In this document: in pieces, positions 9,522 to 17,070 of the stretch | Position numbering within the stretch: the first letter of the stretch is position 1 | Layout of the letters: each line of letters opens with the position of its first letter | Made by a program: the position numbers and the translations under genes | Notes under the pieces: model-generated | The model's input: the letters and a program-made list of their open reading frames with translations, nothing else | The model's database searches: none | Told to the model about the DNA's origin: nothing | Source: JAPORK01 sp026710285 | GTDB taxonomy: Bacteria > Pseudomonadota > Gammaproteobacteria > Pseudomonadales > Endozoicomonadaceae | Assembly (NCBI GenBank): GCA_965201045.1 | Contig: OZ241746.1 | Coordinates: 3,844,001 to 3,908,000, forward strand | Direction: 5' to 3' | DNA length: 64,000 bases

Positions 9522-10160
9522 CTACCCACAAAGATCATGCACAACTTTAATGGCATCAACTGCTGTTCTTTTTAAAGGACCTTCTTCCCCACGGATAAAG
9601 CACCATTGATCATGCATATCATCATCATAATTATAAGGAGCACCTTCATAGACACATTCTATTTTATCTCCATCAGCAGGATAAAAACAGCCAGATCCGC
9701 TAAACCCAATCCACCAGTTATTTCTTGAAGAGCTGTGTCCCTGGGCAAGCACGATATGAGGGAAGACATATTTTTTTCCGTTTTTATCATACAGTGTCAA
9801 TGTTCCTTTTACTACAAAATTGAGTTTTTTAGGAAAATGATTAAAAGCATTGTGTGATTTTTTATTGTCAGTAAAATTTTCAAAACATTTAGCCGTAGTT
9901 TTTGAGGCATGCCGGTCTGCTTTAATCTCAATCTTTAATCCATGGTCTTCTTCTGCACTTTTAGGGTCAATCTTTTTATTTGCAGCACAAGAAGAAGGAG
10001 ATGAAGGAGTGGAGGGGTCAACAGTAAAACTAACCTTGCTAACATCACCTTCAAAACGCACTTCATTTTTATCAAGTGCAAAACTATTAATGGTTAAAAA
10101 AACAGTAGTGATTACGGAAGACGCAAGTAATACCAGTGAATAGAAAAAATTTTTATTCAT
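9522..10160 (-). CDS. Secreted six-cysteine protein, paralogue 1
   Basis: 212 residues, not recognised. An N-terminal signal peptide (YSLVLLASSVITTVFL, cleavage likely after NSFA) predicts export. The mature part has six Cys (SPSSC, TAKCF, GSGC, IEC, QWCF, and near the C-terminus), all kept in the paralogue at 11183, which suggests three disulfides. Aromatic-rich NNWWIGFSGSGC and charged DDMHDQWCFIRGEE stand out. It lies on the opposite strand to mraY. It may be an extracytoplasmic binding or adhesive protein; no function is claimed. Confidence 0.7.
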   Translation of the reverse strand: MNKNFFYSLVLLASSVITTVFLTINSFALDKNEVRFEGDVSKVSFTVDPSTPSSPSSCAANKKIDPKSAEEDHGLKIEIKADRHASKTTAKCFENFTDNKKSHNAFNHFPKKLNFVVKGTLTLYDKNGKKYVFPHIVLAQGHSSSRNNWWIGFSGSGCFYPADGDKIECVYEGAPYNYDDDMHDQWCFIRGEEGPLKRTAVDAIKVVHDLCG

Positions 10161-10174
10161 GAGAATCTCTTTTA

Positions 10175-10656
10175 TTTTTTAATTGTCACATGTAGTATAT
10201 ATTTTTATCAGTAGTTAAATCATTCGGTATGCTTATTAGATAAGTAAAAGCAATAATTATAGTGACTTGATACAAATCAAAAAAATATACAGCGTAAGCA
10301 TTATAAATATTATCCAAAAAAACTGATTAACCAGAATGTTTGGATTTGATGCTTAATATTGTATTAGATAGTTTTAGACAGGAATTGTTCAATTGTTGCT
10401 GAAGTATTTTTTTACTGGTTATTTACACATCTGTGAAATGGTAAAAAATTTTTAATTGTCATATGTAGTATATATTTTTATCAGTAGTTAAATCATTCGT
10501 TATGCTTATTAGAATAAGTAAAAACAATAATTATAGTGACTTGATGCAAATCAAAAAAATATACAGCGTAAGCATTATAAATGTTATCCAAAAAAACTGA
10601 TTAACCAGAATGTTTGGATTTGATGCTTAATATTGTATTAGATAGTTTTAGACAGT
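10175..10656. repeat. Tandem duplication between the secreted-protein genes
   Basis: A segment of about 207 bp (10175-10381) recurs at 10447-10653 and again near 11842-12048. Between the first two copies, 10382-10446 is a remnant of the last codons of aroB plus its downstream flank (compare 12049-12117). This shows that the duplicated block once ran from mraY through the secreted gene into aroB. No gene is seen here. Confidence 0.7.
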
Positions 10657-10879
10657 AATTATTCTCTTTATTATGGGAGGTCTGTTTGTTATTGAAACGG
10701 TCTCAGTTATTTTGCAGGTTGCCTGTTTTAAAAGTACCAAGTGCAGAATTTTTCGCATGGCACCACTGCACCACCATTTTGAATTAAAAGGATGGGAAGA
10801 ACCAAAAGTTATTGTACGTTTTTGGATTATTACGCTGTTATTTGTTCTGAACGGGTTACTGTCATTAAAAATACGCTGA
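10657..10879 (+). pseudogene. mraY: 3' fragment of mraY
   Basis: Encodes the last 68-70 residues of MraY (starting at MGGLFVIETVSV, with PLHHHFELKGW) with a few substitutions from the intact gene. All catalytic regions before it are missing, so it is debris carried along in the duplication of the secreted-protein gene. Its downstream flank matches that of the real mraY. Confidence 0.9.
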
Positions 10880-11182
10880 CGTTTAAGAATGAATACAAAA
10901 TAGTTTAGACAAATTCAGAAATAGGTTGTAGGTTTATAGGGTGGTTTGCCTTCGACTTTACTCAGCCATCAGGGTTTGGATTAGTTGTGGGTTTTTGTGC
11001 TGGCTTTGACTCTGGTGACTTCAACTCCACTGAGCAACTAGAGGTTATATTAGTTGCAGGTTTTTAAGCTGGCTGAGTGGAGTCGAAGTCTGAATAAGCG
11101 CTTATTGTAAGGCTAAGTAATTATATCGTAAAGGATTGTGTTCTCTGTTTGAATCTGAATCATTGTATACTGTCTTTCAGAA
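10880..11182. repeat. Inverted-repeat element, copy 2
   Basis: Near-identical to 9212-9521, with arms at 10950-10968 and 11070-11088. It was duplicated together with the mraY tail and the secreted-protein gene. Confidence 0.7.
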
Positions 11183-11827
11183 TTACTTCCACACACAAAG
11201 ACGATGCACAACTTTAATGGCATCAACTGCTGTTCTTTTTCCAGGATCTTCTTCCCCACGGATAAAGCACCATTCATCAAGCATATCCTCATCGTAATTA
11301 TAAGAAGAACCTTCATAGGTACATTCTATTTTATCTCCTTCATCAGGATAATTACAGCCAGATCCGCTAAACCCAATCCACCAGTTATTTCTTGAAGAGC
11401 TGTGTCCCTGGGCAAGCACGATATGAGGGAAGACATATTTTTTTCCGTTTTTATCATACAGTGTCAATGTTCCTTTTACTACAAAATTGAGTTTTTTAGG
11501 AAAATGATTAAAAGCATTGTGTGATGTTTTATTGTCAGTAAAATTTTCAAAACATTTAGCCGTAGTTTTTGAGGCATGCCGGTCTGCTTTAATCTCAATC
11601 TTTAATCCATGGTCTTCTTCTGCACTTTTAGGGTCAATCTTTTTATTTGCAGCACAAGAAGAAGGAGATGAAGGAGTGGAGGGGTCAACAGTAAAACTAA
11701 CCTTGCTAACATCACCTTCAAAACGCACTTCATTTTTATCAAGTGCAAAACTATTAATGGTTAAAAAAACAGTAGTGATTACGGAAGACGCAAGTAATAC
11801 CAGTGAATAGAAAAAATTTTTATTCAT
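11183..11827 (-). CDS. Secreted six-cysteine protein, paralogue 2
   Basis: 214 residues, identical to the 9522 protein over most of the first 155 and diverged near the C-terminus (CNYPDEGDKIECTYEGSSYN and a VHRLCVWK end). The signal peptide and all six Cys are kept. Differences are concentrated in the last 55 residues, as expected for recent duplication followed by local change or gene conversion. A 77-bp piece of this gene (about 11202-11277) has been captured in the array scars at 20911, 25464, 30709 and 35296. Confidence 0.7.
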   Translation of the reverse strand: MNKNFFYSLVLLASSVITTVFLTINSFALDKNEVRFEGDVSKVSFTVDPSTPSSPSSCAANKKIDPKSAEEDHGLKIEIKADRHASKTTAKCFENFTDNKTSHNAFNHFPKKLNFVVKGTLTLYDKNGKKYVFPHIVLAQGHSSSRNNWWIGFSGSGCNYPDEGDKIECTYEGSSYNYDEDMLDEWCFIRGEEDPGKRTAVDAIKVVHRLCVWK

Positions 11828-12089
11828 GAGAATCTCTTTTATTTTTTAATTGTCACATGTAGTATATATTTTTATGAGTAGTTAAATCATTCGGTATGCT
11901 TATTAGATAAGTAAAAGCAATAATTATAGTGACTTGATACAAATGAAAAAAATATACAGCGTAAGCATTATAAATATTATCCAAAAAAACTGATTAACCA
12001 GAATGTTTGGATTTGATGCTTAATATTGTATTAGATAGTTTTAGACAGGAATTGTTCAATTGTTGCTGAAGTATTTTTTTACCGGTTAT

Positions 12090-13184
12090 TTACGCATCTG
12101 TAGAACGGTCAAAAAATCTATCTAGTGTTACATTGAGTGTGTCATAGTCAGCCTGACATTTTACTGCCTTTCCTATCCGTTGCAATATAATTAAATTGAG
12201 CTGACCAAATTCGGTTTTTTTATCCTGACACATTATCCTGATAAAGCTGTTGCGTTCAACATCATCTGGGATGCTAACGGGTAACTGTGCTTTTTTAAGC
12301 AGTGCTTTCAGACGAGACTTTTCTTCTTCTGCCAATAAGTTTAGCCGGCATGAATAATCTGTTGCCATCAGCATACCTACAGCAACTGCTTCACCGTGGA
12401 GCAGCCCTTTATAATGCTGTGATGCTTCTATTGCATGTCCAAAGGTGTGCCCAAAATTTAAAATTGCTCTTTTTCCCTGTTCTTTTTCATCTTCACAGAC
12501 AACGGCTGCTTTGCTTTTGCAGGAGTTGTATACAGCCTGTGCCAATAAGGTGTTGTCTCTGTCCACTAGACCGTCAATATGTTTATGCAGCCATTCATAA
12601 AAATTGTGATCACTAATAAGACCATATTTGATAACTTCAGCTAAACCGGCAACAAATTCTCGTTGCGGTAATGTTTTTAACATAGAAAGATCAGCCAGTA
12701 CACACTGAGGTTGCCAGAAAGCGCCGATCATATTTTTTCCTGAAGGATGGTTGATGGCGGTTTTTCCTCCTACGGAAGAGTCCACCTGCGCTAACAATGT
12801 TGTAGGTATCTGAATAACCGGTATACCACGCCGGTAACAGGCAGCAGCAAAGCCAGTTATATCGCCAATTACCCCGCCTCCAAGCGCAATTAGCGTTGTT
12901 TTTTTATCACACTCATATTCCATTAGCCTATCAAATATCTTATTGAGCGTTTGCCAGTTTTTCCATTGTTCTCCATCGGGTAAAATAATTTCTTGTAACG
13001 GATAATCAGTTAGTTTTGATTTAAGCGGTTGCAGATAAAGTGGAGCTATACGCTCACTGGTTACAATCACAACACGATTTTTACCAATGTGGGCTGAGAG
13101 AAGATCAGTTTTTTCATCAAGCAGATTATGTCCTATATAGACAGGATAATCGTGTGAGCTCGTTTTTATTGTTAGTATTTGCAT
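12090..13184 (-). CDS. aroB: 3-dehydroquinate synthase
   Basis: 364 residues from the ATG complement at 13182-13184 (MQILTIKTSS), which matches the family start; the frame is open further upstream to 13253 but that extension is not family sequence. AroB makes 3-dehydroquinate in the shikimate pathway. NAD and metal regions are clear: LPDGEQ, ALGGGVIGDITGFAAACYRRG, QVDSSVGGKTAINHPSGKNM, NFGHTFGHAIE, LHGEAVAVGM. The usual upstream partner aroK is absent. No strong ribosome site is visible. This is the only full copy in the window; its first 24-80 codons recur as scars in every array unit. Confidence 0.95.
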   Translation of the reverse strand: MQILTIKTSSHDYPVYIGHNLLDEKTDLLSAHIGKNRVVIVTSERIAPLYLQPLKSKLTDYPLQEIILPDGEQWKNWQTLNKIFDRLMEYECDKKTTLIALGGGVIGDITGFAAACYRRGIPVIQIPTTLLAQVDSSVGGKTAINHPSGKNMIGAFWQPQCVLADLSMLKTLPQREFVAGLAEVIKYGLISDHNFYEWLHKHIDGLVDRDNTLLAQAVYNSCKSKAAVVCEDEKEQGKRAILNFGHTFGHAIEASQHYKGLLHGEAVAVGMLMATDYSCRLNLLAEEEKSRLKALLKKAQLPVSIPDDVERNSFIRIMCQDKKTEFGQLNLIILQRIGKAVKCQADYDTLNVTLDRFFDRSTDA

Positions 13185-13260
13185 TGTAATATTCAGCGAG
13201 TAGTAGTTTGTTTTGTTAAAAAATATCCTAGCTATTGTAGCAGGTATGTGCAACCAGTTA

Positions 13261-13452
13261 TTATTCTGAATAGATTTTTTTTAAGTGTTCTGCATTAATC
13301 AGATCTATGTATTGACGTGATTTTATTAATTCTGTATAATGCCAAATAGCATATGCAGACAGAAAATGAGCAAAATTGTACTTTATCTCTCTCAAATCAA
13401 TATTAAGCCGTGAATAACCTTCCAAAGTGTATCCATTTGATCGAGATTGCAA
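13261..13452 (-). other. Small conserved ORF in the aroB/effector divergent region
   Basis: A TTG-started frame of 63 codons (SRSNGYTLEGYSRLNIDL near the start) with no recognised homologue. Copies occur at 16747-16938, 21138-21329, 25692-25883, 30904-31098 and 35524-35715. Their ends differ by one A in a homopolymer, which sometimes fuses the frame to aroB. It is missing an intact frame at 63671-63860. Conservation may simply reflect recent duplication. It may be a gene, a leader or debris. Confidence 0.25.
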
Positions 13453-13584
13453 AAAGAAAAGGCTTGTAACTTATATGTTTAGTTCGCTACTTGTTTAAAA
13501 GTTACTCAAAGCTTTGGATGTAAAAAATCAAGGTTTATTTATATCAGTTATAGATTAATAACCATTTAAAAACAGGGGTATATA
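13453..13584 (+). promoter_or_regulatory. Conserved leader of the effector genes
   Basis: About 130 bp that is nearly invariant ahead of all seven effector genes, ending in CAGGGGTATATA before the ATG. GGGG seven bases before the start serves as the ribosome site. The near-identity means all copies probably share the same transcription control. No confident sigma70 boxes are claimed. Confidence 0.5.
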
Positions 13585-15759
13585 ATGGTGGAAAGTATTA
13601 GCAACTATAGCGCTTCATACGATGTTCACAGTATTTCACCGCGTAGTGATGACGGAGCACAGCAAGCGGTACGGGAAATTACTGATAATTTAGCAAAAAA
13701 GGGTATAAAACATCATGAACTGCTTTTGCATAAAGATCAGAAAAAAGAAGGTATCCTGAAATATTTATTAAAGCCGGTAACTGTGGCTAAATCATTCTTT
13801 GAGCGATTTAAATATTTTACCTCAAATAAACTTAAGCATGGAGTGGGTAATACAGATATGGTTATCCCTTTTGTAGAGGTTATGCAATTATTTGGATATG
13901 CAGCTAGAAAAGAGGGGATATGTTTTTCCATTGCTGGAGGGGCTGGCAGATCTTGTATTCGTAAAGGTGTGCCTGAATTTATAAAAAGAATGGAGCTCAT
14001 CTGTGCTATAAGGGAGGCTGCTCATAAAGAGGGTTATATTCCAAGGACTGAGGAAACTGAGGAAACAGAGCAAGAGAGAAAGGCAAGAGAAGCCATAAAA
14101 GATAAGGTGATAAACCAGTTGCTTCCCGATGGAAAAATATATAGTGAGGATGCACATCAGCTGCTTAATTTTTTTGATGAAATGTCAATATCAGATACTT
14201 ATATCTCAAAGGAGTGGAAAGAAGCGCTGGGTCACAGTCAAACACAAGATCTGAAAGCAGCCAGATGGGAGTCTGACGGTGATGCGCTTGAAAGCAGAGA
14301 ATTATATCTTAAAGAGTCCTTTCTTGCTCATCATAATGTTGTTCATCATAATTTTTTTGCTAAAAATAAACTACAAAACTTTCTTCAAAAGCTCCGGGAT
14401 GACAATGGTGACAAACCATGGCATGTGATGATTAGTTTTCCAGAACATGTTTGTTCTATTGGATTTGATGGACTTAAATTTTTGGTAAGTAATCATAATC
14501 GTCAAATCTATACTGATAATTTATCTAGAGCTATGCGCTCAATCTATAATGCTCGCGATTGTAGTTTTAAATGGGTATGTTTAGAAATATTCGGAGCTAA
14601 AGAGGATAACTTGTCTATTTATAAACAAGCAAAAAAAGTTCGCTTTGATGTGCAAATTACTGAAAAGAAGGTTTTAAAAGATGTATTGCCTTTTGCTGCA
14701 CGATTTGGTGCTACAGAGACAGTAAAATCATTATTAAAGAAAATATTGTCAGGAAAGCAAAAAAATAGTGTCGACATGCCAGAATCCATATTCTCAGGCA
14801 ATAGTTATATACAAAAAATAAAGCAGTTTTTACAGCTAATTTTGCAAAGGATACTAGCTCTTTTTCAGAAAGAACAGTCTCAGGCTCAGAAAGAACAGTC
14901 TCAGACTCAGAAAGAACAGTCTCAGGCAGAGTTGGTGAAAGAGTACAGTGATTGCATAAATACTTGTATCATGAATGCGTGTTTGTATAATAAGCCGCAA
15001 ATAATCCAAGTATGTATACAAACGATTGTAACAGAAATTGATAATAATGAATTTTTGTCTGATACAGAGAAAAAAGAATTGCTGAGAAAATTTTTGTTCG
15101 GAAACGATGAATTTCCGGTTTTGAAGAGTGCATTTGTAATAAATAGATTTAAAGTGGCAAAAGTATACATACAAACAGTTATGTCAGCTATTGAGAATAC
15201 ATTGTTACCTTCCGAGCACAAGAGAGAATTACAGATAGATTTGCTGGGAAAAGGAAAAGATAAGGAAAAAAACCTAATAATTCAGAGAATTATATACTCA
15301 AATTCTTTTAAAGGTATGAATACATATGTAGAGGCAATTTGGGCAGCAGTTCAGGATTTGCAGTGTTCTCATGATGAGAAGAGAGCGTTACTAACAGAAT
15401 TGCTGCTAAATACAGGATTTAAATTTTATTCTTTCTTTATTCCCCAAACCAAAGAGGATCAAGAGAGTGAATCTGTCCAATTACTAAAAAGCTACATACG
15501 TATGATGATACCAGCAATTCAAAATCTAACTATGTCTGCTGAGAAGAAAGAAACATTACAGCTAGAATTGTTTATGGCAAAAGGTCAAGATCCTGACGAA
15601 CTTTCGATATATGATTTTATTCTGCGTCTGAATGATGAGGAAATAAACAAGCTGTTTTTCAGTGTGATCAGTGCTGATCAGTTAGACGAGTTGGCGTCGG
15701 AAAAGTGGAGCATAGATTATCTCCGTGAGGCGCACAAAAAAGCGACAGAACAACAGTAG
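13585..15759 (+). CDS. Effector-like protein E1 (ShET2/EspL-like architecture)
   Basis: 724 residues, no signal peptide; the first 20 residues are Ser/Asn-rich as in type III substrates. Residues about 90-335 form a conserved domain with candidate catalytic residues Cys113 (GICFSIAGGAGRSC), His280 (KPWHVMISF) and Asn303 (LVSNHN), 23 residues after His. This order and spacing fit my memory of the Cys-His-Asp triad of EspL/OspD/ShET2 effectors, except that Asp is Asn here. A heptad linker QKEQSQA/T is repeated three times at 427-448. About 4.5 helical repeats of 51 residues follow (455 to the end). Known members cleave host RHIM or necroptosis proteins; function here is inferred from architecture only. 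It ends with TAG. Confidence 0.75.
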   Translation: MVESISNYSASYDVHSISPRSDDGAQQAVREITDNLAKKGIKHHELLLHKDQKKEGILKYLLKPVTVAKSFFERFKYFTSNKLKHGVGNTDMVIPFVEVMQLFGYAARKEGICFSIAGGAGRSCIRKGVPEFIKRMELICAIREAAHKEGYIPRTEETEETEQERKAREAIKDKVINQLLPDGKIYSEDAHQLLNFFDEMSISDTYISKEWKEALGHSQTQDLKAARWESDGDALESRELYLKESFLAHHNVVHHNFFAKNKLQNFLQKLRDDNGDKPWHVMISFPEHVCSIGFDGLKFLVSNHNRQIYTDNLSRAMRSIYNARDCSFKWVCLEIFGAKEDNLSIYKQAKKVRFDVQITEKKVLKDVLPFAARFGATETVKSLLKKILSGKQKNSVDMPESIFSGNSYIQKIKQFLQLILQRILALFQKEQSQAQKEQSQTQKEQSQAELVKEYSDCINTCIMNACLYNKPQIIQVCIQTIVTEIDNNEFLSDTEKKELLRKFLFGNDEFPVLKSAFVINRFKVAKVYIQTVMSAIENTLLPSEHKRELQIDLLGKGKDKEKNLIIQRIIYSNSFKGMNTYVEAIWAAVQDLQCSHDEKRALLTELLLNTGFKFYSFFIPQTKEDQESESVQLLKSYIRMMIPAIQNLTMSAEKKETLQLELFMAKGQDPDELSIYDFILRLNDEEINKLFFSVISADQLDELASEKWSIDYLREAHKKATEQQ

Positions 15760-15962
15760 CAATATTGATGGAAACCGTGTATCTGACCTAACACAGTTTT
15801 TTGTGCAACAGTAAGCGTTATCCTTTGTTGTGTTGACTTAAATGTGACCGCACAGTTTACTCCAATAAAATTTACGTAGTAAAATATGCAAGTAATGAAA
15901 AAGGCATAGCCAGCAATGATCATTGGCAAAAGAGTAGATTTTTTTTGGAGTAAACGTAATAC
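15760..15962 (+). promoter_or_regulatory. Leader of the 5'-complete rsmH copy
   Basis: This 203-bp stretch between E1 and rsmH is shared with the intact locus (38014-38214) and the inverted unit (61200-61400). TTTGGAG at about 15946-15952 lies ahead of the ATG. mraZ, which usually precedes rsmH, is absent. A frame on the minus strand here is not conserved between copies. Confidence 0.45.
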
Positions 15963-16599
15963 ATGTCTCATGAATCAGTATTGCTAAAAGAAGCGGTTGC
16001 AGCCCTGTGTTACAAACCAGCAGGAGTGTATGTAGACGGAACTTTTGGCAGAGGAGGGCATAGCCGGGCTATTTTAGCTGCGCTGGATGCTAACAGCCGT
16101 TTAATTGGTATTGATAAAGATCCTGAAGCCATTGTAGCAGGGGAGCATCTGGCAGAGGAAGATTCGCGCTTCTCGATTGTACATACCTCATTTGCCGAGA
16201 TGGAACAAATTTTCGATACAATGCGTCCCGACGGTATTTTGCTTGATTTAGGTGTTTCTTCTCCATAGTTGGATAACCCGGAACAGGGGGTTAGTTTTAC
16301 CCAGGATGGTCCGCTGGATATGCGCATGAATCCACAACAGGGACAAAGTGCAGCTGAATGGATTGCGACAGCCAATGAAAAAGAGATCGCTGATATTTTC
16401 TGGAAATATGGCGAAGAGCGTTTTTCGCTTTGCATGGCGTGGGCTATTGTCAATGAGCGTAAACAGCAACCGATTATCACAACCGGTCATCTGGCACAAC
16501 TTTTCAAAGCTGCCCATCCGCGCTGGGAAAAACATAAGCATCCGGCAACACTTGCCTTTCAGGCTATATGCATCTTTATTAATAAAGGGCTGGATGATT
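15963..16599 (+). pseudogene. rsmH: rsmH, 5' part with an amber codon
   Basis: Encodes the first ~212 residues of the 16S rRNA m4C1402 methyltransferase. The SAM site VDGTFGRGGHS and LIGIDKDPEA are intact, but CAG is changed to TAG at 16266-16268 (SSPQ becomes SSP-stop). After ELDD the frame runs into antisense aroB sequence (HQADYVLY). The intact gene is at 38215. Several further substitutions (PERGFSF reads PEQGVSF, SRRMARA reads SLCMAWA) confirm loss of constraint. Confidence 0.9.
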
Positions 16600-16671
16600 T
16601 TCATCAAGCAGATTATGTCCTATATAGACAGGATAATCGTGTGAGCTTGTTTTTATTGTTAGTATTTGCAT
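16600..16671 (-). pseudogene. aroB: aroB 5' fragment (scar, unit 2)
   Basis: The first ~24 codons of aroB, from the ATG complement at 16669-16671 to a breakpoint within NLLDE. The same breakpoint appears in every array unit. Upstream of it (16672-17070) the aroB leader, small ORF and effector leader follow as at 13185-13584. Here one missing T in the T-run near 16763 joins the small ORF and aroB' into one frame (16579-16938), an accident rather than a gene. Confidence 0.85.
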
Positions 16672-17070
16672 TGTAATATTCAGCGAGTAGTAGTTTGTTT
16701 CGTTAAAAAATATCCTAGCTATTGTAGCAGGTATGTGCAACCGATTATTATTCTGAATAGATTTTTTTAAGTGTTCTGCATTAATCAGGTCTATGTATTG
16801 ACGTGATTTTATTAATTCTGTATGATTTCTAATAGTATATACAGACAGAAAATGAGCAAAATTGTACTTTATCTCTCTCAAATCAATATTAAGCCGTGAA
16901 TAACCTTTCAAAGTGTATCCATTTGATCGAGATTGCAAAAAGAAAAGGCTTGTAACTTATATGTTTAGTTCGCTACTTGTTTAAAAGTTACTCAAAGCTT
17001 TGGATGTGAAAAGTCAAGGCTTATTTATATCAGTTATAGATTAATAACCATTTAAAAACAAGGGTATATA

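Noticed and set aside
15717..15971. 84-codon minus-strand frame with a membrane-like segment between E1 and rsmH
   Set aside because: The frame is changed by indels in the equivalent regions at 37936-38223 and 61191-61478 and overlaps the effector end; it is a shadow.
15963..16599. UAG as a sense codon (amber in rsmH', two in the ISAs1 transposase)
   Set aside because: TAG ends intact genes here (all effectors, the intact rsmH), prfA is present and complete, and the three ambers lie in pseudogenes with other damage.
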